In this document: positions 27,032 through 36,106 of the stretch, piece after piece | How positions within the stretch are numbered: position 1 is the first letter of the stretch | How the letters are laid out: each line of letters begins with the position of its first letter | NCBI GenBank assembly: GCA_951812965.1 | Contig: OX638341.1 | Coordinates: 3,206,438-3,270,437, forward strand | Direction: 5' to 3' | Length of the DNA stretch: 64,000 bases | Source: an uncultured Pseudohongiella sp. | GTDB taxonomy: Bacteria > Pseudomonadota > Gammaproteobacteria > Pseudomonadales > Pseudohongiellaceae | The notes under the pieces: generated by a model | What the model was told of the DNA's origin: nothing | Databases searched by the model: none | What the model saw: only the letters and a program-made list of their open reading frames with translations | Program-made: the position numbers and the translations under genes

Positions 27032-28756
27032 TCAGTTCTCCGTTGCGAAACGCGAGAGCAACAACATGCCCTCAATGCCGCCTGCATCGTCGCGCGCGAG
27101 CACCAGGACATCCGCAATATCGTCGCCATCGAGGTTGGCCGTGAACACTTCGCCCTCATTGGCCGTCGCGCCGATATCGATGCTCAAGTCTGCAGCCCTG
27201 CCTTCCACTTCGCGCAGATGCCGGTTTTCGCCGATGGCGATGTCGGCGATGTCGTCGATCATCGCGCGCAGGTCGATGCGGTAATCGTCTCGTACCCGGC
27301 TGTAATCCAGCGCACCCAGAAACTCGGATTCGCGCGGTTCGGGCCGGATACTGTCGAAGAACACCTGCAACTGCCGGTCCATCAGCACCAGCAGGTCGAG
27401 ATTGTCCAATTCGCCGTCGAGACGGGCTGTGGCCGTAGAAACGATATCCGCGCTGCGGGTCGCATCGGCGGCTTCGCTGAGATCGCGAAAGTCGCCGGCA
27501 AGTCCGACCAGGGAAGGAATCTGTAGCGAAACCGTAATCCTGCGGCTTGGACGCCGGGCGAACCCCTCACCGTCATTGGGATAGATCAAGGCTTCCACAG
27601 CAATATCGCTTGAAAGCACCAGCCAGAGAAAAACATCGCCCAGGGAAATCGATTCCACGCGCCAGAGCCACAAATCCTTCAGTCCGTCCTCGTTTTCGTC
27701 ATGCAGGAAACTGCCGAGCACATTGCCGCCCGAACGCAGGACCTGACGCGGACTTGCCAGGTCCATGCCTTCGGCGGAACCGGTAAACAGGGAAATCTTG
27801 CCTCCTTCGCGTAATACGAGATCTTCGATGCCGTCAGCGTCGACATCTTCGAGTATTTCCTCGTGGGTCAGCGCGAGCACGCCGGTCAGGTTGGAAAAGT
27901 CGAGATTGTCGACATCGAACTCTCCCAGTCGCTCTTCGATTTCGGCAATGTCGACACTGTAGCTGGCGCTGGCCGGGAAATATCCCGGCGCTTGTGCGTC
28001 CGCCAGGTATACGGCCAGCATTTCATCGGTTTCCGAAATCAGATCGGGGAAGCCGTCCGAATTCAGGTCCCGCAGGCGCAAAGCGGGAATAGTCACCGCC
28101 TGACCCGAGCGCCAGAACAGGCCGCGGGAATTCAGGTTCGTGCGTACGCGCATGTCCGATTCCACGGGCAGCGCCGTCCCGAATCCGCCGTCTTCGACGC
28201 GCAGGTGAATGTTCAGGGCGCCGGGAGCGGGAGAGACCAGGTCCATCAGGCCGTCGGCGTTTACATCACGGGCGAAATGCAGGCGATTGACGCCGCGACT
28301 GAGAAATCCGCCCAGGCCCGTAAGCAAGGTTTCGGGCTCGCTCAGGACGCCGTCGCGCAGATGCCAGGCCCGGACGCGGTCACCGTCGAGCAAGGCGAGG
28401 ATCGATGCGCGGCCATTGGAATCGAATCCGGCTGCAATGTCCCAGCCCACCGCGCGTGCTTCGAATTCCAGGCGCATGAATCCGTGTTCAAAATCGAATC
28501 CTTCCTGGCCTTGCGGGTAAATGCGTAGTTCGTCTTCGAAAACCGCGATTAGTTCGCGCCTTTCATCACCGTCCAGGTCGGCCAGCACCAGATTCTCGGT
28601 TTCGGCGGGCAGGCTTAGCGCCTGTGACCCGTAATTCCAGCCGTTCGCCCCTGCGGCCAGTGGCAATAAAACCAGCAAAACCAACCAGTAGGGGCGAGGC
28701 ATGCCTCGCCCGCATCCAGCTACCAAACCCGGAAAAGCCAGCAGTCGGTGATTCAT
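27032..28756 (-). CDS. Secreted VCBS/FG-GAP-repeat protein (last gene of six-gene unit)
   Basis: Up to 574 residues. At least six calcium-binding-loop-like DxDxDGxxD motifs are seen (DLDGDERRE, DVNADGLMD, DLNSDGFPD, DVDADGIED, DENEDGLKD, NLDGDDIAD), spaced as in beta-propeller blades of the VCBS/integrin-like class. The N-terminus is a signal peptide (WLVLLVLLPLAAGANG). A REP-like palindrome lies in frame inside the signal peptide region (28692-28711); its GCATGC core also supplies a possible internal start at 28702 (MPRPYW...). The annotated ATG at 28756 overlaps the stop of the preceding gene by 4 nt. Extracytoplasmic; function unknown. Confidence 0.8.
   Translation of the reverse strand: MNHRLLAFPGLVAGCGRGMPRPYWLVLLVLLPLAAGANGWNYGSQALSLPAETENLVLADLDGDERRELIAVFEDELRIYPQGQEGFDFEHGFMRLEFEARAVGWDIAAGFDSNGRASILALLDGDRVRAWHLRDGVLSEPETLLTGLGGFLSRGVNRLHFARDVNADGLMDLVSPAPGALNIHLRVEDGGFGTALPVESDMRVRTNLNSRGLFWRSGQAVTIPALRLRDLNSDGFPDLISETDEMLAVYLADAQAPGYFPASASYSVDIAEIEERLGEFDVDNLDFSNLTGVLALTHEEILEDVDADGIEDLVLREGGKISLFTGSAEGMDLASPRQVLRSGGNVLGSFLHDENEDGLKDLWLWRVESISLGDVFLWLVLSSDIAVEALIYPNDGEGFARRPSRRITVSLQIPSLVGLAGDFRDLSEAADATRSADIVSTATARLDGELDNLDLLVLMDRQLQVFFDSIRPEPRESEFLGALDYSRVRDDYRIDLRAMIDDIADIAIGENRHLREVEGRAADLSIDIGATANEGEVFTANLDGDDIADVLVLARDDAGGIEGMLLLSRFATEN
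28692..28711. repeat. REP-like palindrome inside a coding sequence
   Basis: A perfect gggcgaggcatgcctcgccc copy in the 5' end of the VCBS gene. Read on the minus strand in the gene's frame with its flanks it encodes GRGMPRPY between the n-region and the hydrophobic core of the signal peptide. Confidence 0.9.
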
Positions 28757-30294
28757 GGCGCTGACACCAGTACCGTGGTTGCCGCGCCGTGGCGCAGAAT
28801 CAGATCCGGTATGGAGTCCCCGTTCAACCGTTCCACCTCAAGCCCGAATACCGAGCGCGGCGAAATGTATTCCCAGAAATCCTCGCTTTCGATCTGCAAT
28901 CGGTCATTCACGCGCCTGGCGGCCAGCGTTCCCTGATCGGTAACATACAGAGCGTCGGAACGGCCGTCGCCATCGAGGTCGTGCCCGAGAGTGATCGGCT
29001 CGGCAAGTCCACGCACATTGTCGACCGAGAAAGTCTCCTCAAGCCGCATCGCCGGGCGGCGGGCAAACAACTGGCCCGCTCTAGCGCCGTCGGCGCCGTA
29101 AAGCATGGTTACCCGCTGAACTCCCGTATTGCGGATCGCTTCCAGTGCGGGCACCGCATAATACGTCACCGCAAGCGCAGGCTCGCCATGCAGGCGCACA
29201 GCCTCGACCCTCAGATCGTAGCCGCCGAAGCGCATGACCTGAACGGGGCGGCTCAGATCGAATTTTCCGTCCTCATTCAAATACAGTCGAGCGTTCCAGC
29301 CATCGCCCTGCTCCAGCAATTGCAGCAGATCGATGCGGCCGTCGCCATCGAGATGTGTCAATTGCCAGTCGCCGTTCGCGTCGAGAGGGCCGGTCCAGTC
29401 GGCCCGCTCATGAAACTTGTTGCCGGGCTGCTGGTAATGAATGTTGAGCTGGCCAAGGCCGTCGATGCTCTGGTTTACGTAGAGCAGATCCGGCAGCGAA
29501 TCACCGTCAAGCGGAGCGACCAACACTCCCGGCATCCAGCGTTCCGCCTGGAACAGCGCCTGTCGCGGCAGCCCATCCCATTCCTCGATGAAGTCACCGA
29601 ACCGGGTCGGAGTTTCGGCGCGAAACTCGAGCACAATGCCCTGTTCGGCATCGATGCTCACTTGCGCGGCAATATTGGTTTCGAAGTTGTCCCGTACAGC
29701 CGCCGGCACATCGGGATTATCGGTGCGGATTACGGCAGCCAATTCGAATCGCTCCTCGCCGAGTCCGCGAAAATAGCCGTAACCATCGGAGCCGGGCACC
29801 AGCAAATCAACGTTGTCGTCGCCATCGAGATCGGCAATATCGCGCACAAACTGCACATCTTCCCGGTCAGGCAAGGCGGCGATCAATTCCCAGGCGAACA
29901 ATTGGCGGATATTTCCGGCATAGCCCGGCGTTCCGGACGCCAGACTATATACGCCGTCACCGGCGTAAAGCAGTAATTCCTTGCCGGGTTCCGGGCGCAG
30001 ATCGGCGAAGCCGATGGCGATGATCTCGCTCTTGATTTCGACCCGTGCGGGTTCGGATTCGAAACCGCCATCCGGCAATTGATGATGAACAAGCAGTTCC
30101 CGGCCGATGCCCGGACGGAATTCCGCATGCAGCAGATCGGCCAGGCCGTCGCCATTGACGTCTTCGGTAATCAGGTCGTCCCAGTCTTCCTCGCGCTGCA
30201 ATTCGAAAGCGGTATAGTTCTGTGCGACCGTCGCGCCGCAGATTCCTGCCGCCGTGGCGAACAGCACGGCCTGGAGCAAGCCTTTCCGCTTCAT
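28753..30294 (-). CDS. Secreted VCBS/FG-GAP-repeat protein
   Basis: 513 residues with a signal peptide (LLQAVLFATAAGICGATVAQ). Repeated Ca-loop motifs: DVNGDGLAD, DLDGDDNVD, PLDGDSLPD, DANGDWQLTHLDGDGRID, DLDGDGRSD and RLNGDSIPD. These mark a beta-propeller of VCBS/FG-GAP blades. It overlaps the preceding PDZ gene stop (30291-30294) and the following VCBS gene start (28753-28756) by 4 nt each. It is probably a paralogue of the next gene with different blade count. Likely periplasmic or outer-membrane-associated partner of the ABC transporter encoded upstream (inference from coupling). Confidence 0.85.
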   Translation of the reverse strand: MKRKGLLQAVLFATAAGICGATVAQNYTAFELQREEDWDDLITEDVNGDGLADLLHAEFRPGIGRELLVHHQLPDGGFESEPARVEIKSEIIAIGFADLRPEPGKELLLYAGDGVYSLASGTPGYAGNIRQLFAWELIAALPDREDVQFVRDIADLDGDDNVDLLVPGSDGYGYFRGLGEERFELAAVIRTDNPDVPAAVRDNFETNIAAQVSIDAEQGIVLEFRAETPTRFGDFIEEWDGLPRQALFQAERWMPGVLVAPLDGDSLPDLLYVNQSIDGLGQLNIHYQQPGNKFHERADWTGPLDANGDWQLTHLDGDGRIDLLQLLEQGDGWNARLYLNEDGKFDLSRPVQVMRFGGYDLRVEAVRLHGEPALAVTYYAVPALEAIRNTGVQRVTMLYGADGARAGQLFARRPAMRLEETFSVDNVRGLAEPITLGHDLDGDGRSDALYVTDQGTLAARRVNDRLQIESEDFWEYISPRSVFGLEVERLNGDSIPDLILRHGAATTVLVSAP

Positions 30295-31229
30295 TGCGCT
30301 TCCTCCGTCAACTCGCCATAACCCGAGGTGAAGTTGAACAGTCCAAGTAACGAATGGGATCGCTCCCCATTGCTGCGGTCATACGAGTAAACCGAAAACA
30401 GCCAGAAATCCAGAAAATCCAGACTGGCGGCGTCAGGATTCAGGCTCGAACGGTATTGAAGAAGCGGACCAAGCGCAATGCGGCTGATGCGCCGGCCCGG
30501 ATCCCATAGTTCCACTTCTGTTCGACGCAGGTCGCGGCCATCGTAGACGTCGAATGTGACTTCGCTGCCGAGATCGTATTCGCGATTGAGGCGGCCGACG
30601 AGTTCCTGGGCCGAACCGAACCCCGTTCCTTCAAGCGCAAGAATCCATTGCCCTTCGCGGATGCCCGCGGCCGGCAACGGACTGCCAGGGAACAGTTCGA
30701 CAACCCGGGCGCCGGCACGGGACGGCTCCCCTGCCACCTCGATCATTTCGGTTCGATAACCGGCGCGGGTAGCGATCGGATCGACCCGGTACAACTCCCG
30801 GAGACCTGCATTTTCCGTGATTTCACGGCCATTGACGCTGGCTGACAGTACCGTGGTGTCGCGCCGCAGGCTGAACTCATACGGCGATTCTTGAGGCGGA
30901 ATTCGCTGGATGGCGAGCATTGCGTCGGGACTGTTGGTTTCCATATCGTCGATGGCGAGAATGACGTCGCCCGCCTGAATCCCCGCTGAATCGGCCGGAC
31001 CGTTTACGGCAACCTCCACCACGCGCACACCCGGCAAGACTTCGACCGCGGCAAGCGAATCGCTTTCGTTGACCGCGACCTCAAGACCGAAATCCACCAA
31101 TAATCCGGCGCCACCCTGCCGGACCGCGAGTTGCTCCGGCGAGAGATTGATCGCGGGAACGAGCCGCGCCGGTTCGTAAACCGCACAAGCGCAAGTCAGA
31201 CCCGCGAGAATGATTGGCAGTAAGCGCAT
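30291..31229 (-). CDS. PDZ-domain envelope protein, lipoprotein-like
   Basis: 312 residues. N-terminus MRLLPIILAGLTCACAVYEP has a hydrophobic stretch ending at two cysteines, a slightly atypical lipobox. Two PDZ domains are recognisable: VVEVAVNGPADSAGIQAGDVILAIDD (about 70-100) and VVELFPGSPLPAAGIREGQWILALEG (about 180-205). There is no protease domain, so it is a peptide- or protein-tethering factor rather than a DegP-like enzyme. It follows the ABC permease gene by 7 nt and overlaps the first VCBS gene by 4 nt. Confidence 0.8.
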   Translation of the reverse strand: MRLLPIILAGLTCACAVYEPARLVPAINLSPEQLAVRQGGAGLLVDFGLEVAVNESDSLAAVEVLPGVRVVEVAVNGPADSAGIQAGDVILAIDDMETNSPDAMLAIQRIPPQESPYEFSLRRDTTVLSASVNGREITENAGLRELYRVDPIATRAGYRTEMIEVAGEPSRAGARVVELFPGSPLPAAGIREGQWILALEGTGFGSAQELVGRLNREYDLGSEVTFDVYDGRDLRRTEVELWDPGRRISRIALGPLLQYRSSLNPDAASLDFLDFWLFSVYSYDRSNGERSHSLLGLFNFTSGYGELTEEAQ

Positions 31230-31236
31230 GATTTCC

Positions 31237-32094
31237 CTACAAGCTGCGCCGCCGCGCTACAAACAGGGCGGCTAGCGCGAATACCAGCAGCGAGACCGCC
31301 GGCACCCACTCATTAAAAACGAAGAAACTGTCTTGCACCAGCACGTCGGAGAATCCCCGGACCAGTCTCGAAACTTCCCGTAAATACGACTGATCGAGCA
31401 AAGATGGATGAAAAGTCGCATACAGATACCAGGCGCGCTCGCCGAGCAAGGCCTTGAAGATATCCATGGCCAGGGTCGCTCCCAGCGCCAGGGTTACCGC
31501 CTGGGTCGCGGACTGGGCTGCCACCGACACCAGCATGCCGAAGGCGATTACCGCCGGCAACGGGATAACGGCCATGAGCAGGCCCAGGTGAATTTCGTAG
31601 AGAATCTCGTCCTCGCCGATCAACTCGAACCCGTCTTCGACCACCGGACCGAAATCCCAGAACAGGGCGCATCCGCCCCAGGCTGCCAGGCCAAGCAGGG
31701 ACAGGGACAGCAGGCCCAGGATGTGCAATCGCAACAATTTCGCCAGCACGATGCTGCCGCGGCCGGCGCGGCGGATCAGCACATGACGGATCGAGCCGGT
31801 ATCGCGCTCGCTGCTGAAGTCGAACGCCGCCAGCGCAACCAGCAACAGAGCCAGGATGGTAAGCCCGGTGTTCATGCCATCGACGAAATGTCCGTATGCG
31901 TTCTGCGTCTGTGCGAGTTCGAAAGAATCGGCGCCGATCAGGCCGGCGCGAGCCTGCTGGCCGGCCTGATTCAGCCAGACCAGCAGAAATCGCGCCAGAC
32001 AGACGAGCGCCGGCGCCAGCAATACGATTTTCGCCGCCAGACTGTAGCGCGACAGGAACAACTCGAGCCGCAACGCGGCCAGCAGGTTGCTCAT
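31237..32094 (-). CDS. ABC-2-type transporter permease
   Basis: 285 residues with about six membrane helices (for example IVLLAPALVCLARFLLVWL and TGLTILALLLVALAAF) and the cytoplasmic segment SSERDTGSIRHVLIRRAGRGSIVLAKLL, which is typical of ABC-2 permeases of the NosY/GldF-like branch. Its ATG overlaps the stop of the ATPase gene by 4 nt (32091-32094). With the ATPase it should form a homodimeric exporter or mechano-transmission complex acting on envelope components. Confidence 0.88.
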   Translation of the reverse strand: MSNLLAALRLELFLSRYSLAAKIVLLAPALVCLARFLLVWLNQAGQQARAGLIGADSFELAQTQNAYGHFVDGMNTGLTILALLLVALAAFDFSSERDTGSIRHVLIRRAGRGSIVLAKLLRLHILGLLSLSLLGLAAWGGCALFWDFGPVVEDGFELIGEDEILYEIHLGLLMAVIPLPAVIAFGMLVSVAAQSATQAVTLALGATLAMDIFKALLGERAWYLYATFHPSLLDQSYLREVSRLVRGFSDVLVQDSFFVFNEWVPAVSLLVFALAALFVARRRSL

Positions 32095-33011
32095 GCGTCG
32101 CCTCCAGCGGTCAACTCACGGAAGAGATTGTCCAGCGAAGCGCTTTGCTGCATCAGCTCGCGGACCGGCACCTTGTTTTCGACCAGAAACGCCACGAGTT
32201 GCTCGCTTTGCCATTCGCGCAGTCGCATTTTCAGATGGGTAGACGAAAGTTGTTCCAGATCGGTTACGCGGCTATCGTTTTCAAGTAGCTGTTGGGCAAG
32301 CCCGGACTGCGTGGTATGGAGGACTATGCGCGAACCGGAATCCGCCAGCAAGTCGCGCAATTCGCCCGCCGCGGTTATGCGGCCCTCCTGCAAGATTCCC
32401 ACATGACTGCAAACGCGTTCAAGGTATGGCAACTGGTGACTTGACAGCAGGAAGCTCGCTCCGGTTTCCCGGTTCAGTTCGCCGATCAGTTCGAGCACCT
32501 GGTCGACCCCGCCGGCATCGAGACCGTTGAAAGGTTCGTCGAGGAGAATCAGCCGCGGTTCGCCGAGCAAGGCCTGGGCGATCGAGACCCGCCGACGATT
32601 GCCGAGCGATAATTGGCGGATTCGGAAACGCGTATAGCCTTCGATGCCGAGCAGGCGCTCGACTTCGGCGCAACTGCGCCGCGGCAAGGGACAAAGCATG
32701 CGCGCGTGTTCGAGACATTGCCGCACGGTCAGATGCGGCGGCACGCTCGGGCTGTCGAAGATTGCCACGACATCGCCCTGCAATCGAAAAAGTTCGGCGG
32801 GACCGTGCCCGAGTACCGACACTTCCCCGTCCTGAAAGCCTTGCAGACCGAGGACGCATTCGATGGTAGTTGTCTTGCCCGAACCGTTAAGCCCGACGAG
32901 GCCGAACACCGCCGCGGCGGGCAGTTCGAGGTCGACGCCGTGCAGGACGGCCACGTCGCCATAGCGCTTGCGCAGCCCGTGCACGCGCAATGCTGGATTT
33001 GCCGCATTCAC
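32091..33011 (-). CDS. ABC transporter ATP-binding protein
   Basis: 306 residues. Walker A GLNGSGKTT (about 39-47), signature LSLGNRRRVSIAQAL (about 134-148), Walker B RLILLDEPFNGLD (about 153-165) and switch SSHQLPYLERV. A C-terminal extension of about 90 residues follows the nucleotide-binding domain, as in NatA/NosF-like ATPases. The gene begins 7 nt after the M16 peptidase stop and overlaps the permease gene. Confidence 0.93.
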   Translation of the reverse strand: MNAANPALRVHGLRKRYGDVAVLHGVDLELPAAAVFGLVGLNGSGKTTTIECVLGLQGFQDGEVSVLGHGPAELFRLQGDVVAIFDSPSVPPHLTVRQCLEHARMLCPLPRRSCAEVERLLGIEGYTRFRIRQLSLGNRRRVSIAQALLGEPRLILLDEPFNGLDAGGVDQVLELIGELNRETGASFLLSSHQLPYLERVCSHVGILQEGRITAAGELRDLLADSGSRIVLHTTQSGLAQQLLENDSRVTDLEQLSSTHLKMRLREWQSEQLVAFLVENKVPVRELMQQSASLDNLFRELTAGGDA

Positions 33012-33018
33012 ATCAGCA

Positions 33019-35988
33019 TCAGTCTACGAACAGATCGTCCACCTGGACCTCTTGGACCCGGCCGAACTGTTCAAGTTCCGCCAAGTCGATGACCGAAAGG
33101 TCGCCGACGACCGAAATCAGCTTGGCCCGATCCCTGACATGCTCCTGCTGGAATTCCAGCAGACCGTCCATGCCCACCTGCTGCAATTCGGCATAGCGCT
33201 GCCGGCGTGGGTCTCCTTCGAGACCGAGCCGCTCCCAGGAGCGTACTGCCCTAATCACTTCCCGAAAGCTGAGCTTGGACGTTCGATAGCGGTTGAGCGT
33301 CGAATTTACCGCCTCGTCGAGGCGTTCGCTGGAAACGGGCATGTTGTCGATCAGGTCGATAAAGGCGGTCAGAGCGTCAGCGGTCTTGTCGGTCTGGGTG
33401 CCGATGGCTCCGAGCATCAGATTCTGATCGCCCTGGCGTCCGCCCTGGGCGTAACGGGCGGAAGCCGAATACGCCAGCGCCCTCGCTTCGCGCAATTCCT
33501 GGAATACGACGCTTGACATGCCGCTGCCGAAATAGCTCGTGTACAAAGAAGACAGCACGCTGTCGCTCTCGTCGAACTCTCCATCGACAAACTCGATCCG
33601 CACCTGGGCCTGGGCGGTTTGCTGATCGACCACATAGAGCTCGGTCTCGTCGATCTCGCGCGCTTGCCGGAACCGGTACTCCGGCGGTTCCTGCAATTCA
33701 GCGTCGGGCTGCAAGTGGCGGCGAACGATTTCGGCAACGTCTTCCAGCGGCAGCGAACCGGTATAGGCAATCGTCTGCTCGTAACCTAGCAGACCAGCGG
33801 GCAAGGCCAGCAACTCATCGAGGCCCGATTGCATGATCTCCTCGCTGGTCAGCGATTCGAGCATGGGCGATTCCGCGCCATAGCGGTTGTACAGGTACAA
33901 GGCCCGGGCGATGGCCGGCGGAGACTGTTTCTGGTCTTCCCGGGATTTCAGGATGATGCCTTTCAATTGCGTCAGGGTGTTTTCGTCGGAAGCGGGAGTC
34001 CGGACGAGTTCCAGCATCAACGCCAGGCTGTCCTCGAACTGATCGTCGAGCCCGAACAGGTTGAAGCTGGAGGAATTCTCCCCCACCCGGAAGCCAAACT
34101 CGCTGCCCATGCGATACCATTCCTTTTGCAGATCCTCATTACTCATGGACTCGCTGCCGGCCACATCCATGAGCGCGGCCGCCAGGTTCAATCTGCCGTT
34201 TTCCTCCGAACCCGCATCGACGCTAATGGAAAAGGTGAACAGATCATTGAGCGGATTGGGCGCGTAATACAATTGCACGCCATCGGCGAGATCGAGTATG
34301 CGGTAGTCCTGGTCCTGCTCGACGAATACCGGCTCTATGGGAGTGGTTTCCATCGCCAGGATTCGGGCGGCGAATTCAGACTGGCGGGTAGGGTCGATCT
34401 CGACCGGATCGATAACGGGTTTTTCCACAGGCGGCACTTCGTGCTGCGCGTTGATTTGCTGCACGGCAACGTATTCGCCGCCGAAATAACGATTGGCGAC
34501 TGCAACCACGTCCTCACGGGTCAGGCTGCTCATGCGCTCGAGTTCCGCTACCCGGTAGTCCCAGTCGACGCCGCGAATGAAGGAATCGCGCATGCGCACG
34601 ACCCGGGCGTTATTGGATTCGAGGCCGGCTTTCTCGTTCTTGGCGAAATCGTTGATGATGGCGGGGATGATCCAGTCCTCGAACTCGCCGGCCTTGATGA
34701 TCTCGATCTGCTCGAGCAGCAATTGCTCGACTTCCTCCAGAGTCTGATCCTGCTTGGGTACGCCATACAGCAATTGAGTACCGGCGTCGTTCAGGAATGC
34801 CGGGGATGAGCCCGCCTGGGCCACCCGCTGCTGCTGGTTGAGATTCAGATTGATGAGCCCGGCGGTGCTATTGTCAAGAATCATGTCGACCAGTATGAGA
34901 GCCTCCATGTCGGGGTGGCCGTACGGCGCCGTGGGGAAAGCGATCTGTATCTGTTCCTCGCCGGGATATTGCACGGTGCTACGGCGCACGCCGTCCAGCG
35001 GCGAGTCGTCCCAGGGCCCGGTCCCGGGCAACTCTCGCGGCTCCCAGTGGCCGAACTTCCCGGCAATCAGTTCGATGGTATCGGGAATGTCGATATCGCC
35101 GCTGATGAAGATGCCCATGTTGTTCGGCACGTACCAGGTGTCGAAATAATCCTGTATGTAGACCAGCGAAGGATTCTTCAGATGTTCGACGGTGCCGATC
35201 GTGGGCTGCTGACCGTAGGGATGAACCGGGAACAGCAAATCGTTCACAGCGGTGTAGATAATGAAACCGCGATTGTCGAGCGAGCGGTTCTTTTCCTCGT
35301 AGACCGTTTCGAGTTCGGTGTGGAACAGGCGGAAGACCGGATTGACGAATCGGTCCGATTCGATCTCCGCCCATTGCCGCAGGCGATTGGAAGGCAGGCC
35401 CACCCGATAGACGGTTTCCTCGTTGGAGGTATGCGCGTTGAGACCGGACGCGCCCATACTGTTATAGAGCTTGTCGATTTCATTCGGCGCCGCGTATTGC
35501 GCGGCCTCCTGCGCGGTGGCGTTGATTTCCGCATAAATGGCGGCGCGCTGCTCCGGGTCCTCGGTCGCGAAATGTTGTTCGTACAAATTGACAATGCGCT
35601 CGAGAAGCGGCGCTTCGGCCTCGTAATCCAGGGAACCGAAATTGCGATTGCCCTTGAACAGCAAGTGTTCTAGGTAGTGCGCCAGACCGGTGGCGTCGGC
35701 GGGGTCATGCTTGCTGCCCGCCCGCACGGCGATCTCCGCATAGAAGCGCGGCTCTTCGTGATTCTCGGTCAGATAGACCAGCAGTCCGTTGTCCAGGCGA
35801 TAGATATGCGTATCCATCCGGTCAAGTGGATTGGGTTCGTTGATAAGGGTGTAACCCGGCGATGCGGCATCGGTTTCCACCGCTGCGGATCCGGATTCCG
35901 GCGCCGATGCCGGTTCGCCGCAGGCGGCAAGCGCCAGCAATCCAAGGCCAAGTGTGAAATTCCGCAATCCAGGGGATGAAACAGTCAT
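33019..35988 (-). CDS. M16-family zinc metallopeptidase, lipoprotein
   Basis: A 989-residue full-length two-domain (four-lobe) M16 peptidase. The inverted zinc motif HYLEH (H104, E107, H108) is present, with the distal ligand in ELETVYEEKNR, so the N-terminal half is catalytic. The C-terminal half (from about 500) is the non-catalytic M16 lobe with the YGSGMSS-type loop FGSGMSSVVFQELREARALAYS. The N-terminus has a lipobox (LLALAAC, C23). The ATG at 35988 has GGAG 7 nt upstream and is preferred to a start at 36009. It degrades peptides at the envelope. First gene of the six-gene unit. Confidence 0.93.
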   Translation of the reverse strand: MTVSSPGLRNFTLGLGLLALAACGEPASAPESGSAAVETDAASPGYTLINEPNPLDRMDTHIYRLDNGLLVYLTENHEEPRFYAEIAVRAGSKHDPADATGLAHYLEHLLFKGNRNFGSLDYEAEAPLLERIVNLYEQHFATEDPEQRAAIYAEINATAQEAAQYAAPNEIDKLYNSMGASGLNAHTSNEETVYRVGLPSNRLRQWAEIESDRFVNPVFRLFHTELETVYEEKNRSLDNRGFIIYTAVNDLLFPVHPYGQQPTIGTVEHLKNPSLVYIQDYFDTWYVPNNMGIFISGDIDIPDTIELIAGKFGHWEPRELPGTGPWDDSPLDGVRRSTVQYPGEEQIQIAFPTAPYGHPDMEALILVDMILDNSTAGLINLNLNQQQRVAQAGSSPAFLNDAGTQLLYGVPKQDQTLEEVEQLLLEQIEIIKAGEFEDWIIPAIINDFAKNEKAGLESNNARVVRMRDSFIRGVDWDYRVAELERMSSLTREDVVAVANRYFGGEYVAVQQINAQHEVPPVEKPVIDPVEIDPTRQSEFAARILAMETTPIEPVFVEQDQDYRILDLADGVQLYYAPNPLNDLFTFSISVDAGSEENGRLNLAAALMDVAGSESMSNEDLQKEWYRMGSEFGFRVGENSSSFNLFGLDDQFEDSLALMLELVRTPASDENTLTQLKGIILKSREDQKQSPPAIARALYLYNRYGAESPMLESLTSEEIMQSGLDELLALPAGLLGYEQTIAYTGSLPLEDVAEIVRRHLQPDAELQEPPEYRFRQAREIDETELYVVDQQTAQAQVRIEFVDGEFDESDSVLSSLYTSYFGSGMSSVVFQELREARALAYSASARYAQGGRQGDQNLMLGAIGTQTDKTADALTAFIDLIDNMPVSSERLDEAVNSTLNRYRTSKLSFREVIRAVRSWERLGLEGDPRRQRYAELQQVGMDGLLEFQQEHVRDRAKLISVVGDLSVIDLAELEQFGRVQEVQVDDLFVD

Positions 35989-36106
35989 TGAGCTACTCCG
36001 TTGACGCATTTGCGATTCGGGTCCGAATCTTATCAGTTTTGCAGGGAGCTTTGGCCCATTTGGAGGGTCGAGCTGAATTTGCCGTCAAAATTCGAACGAA
36101 AGCTCT

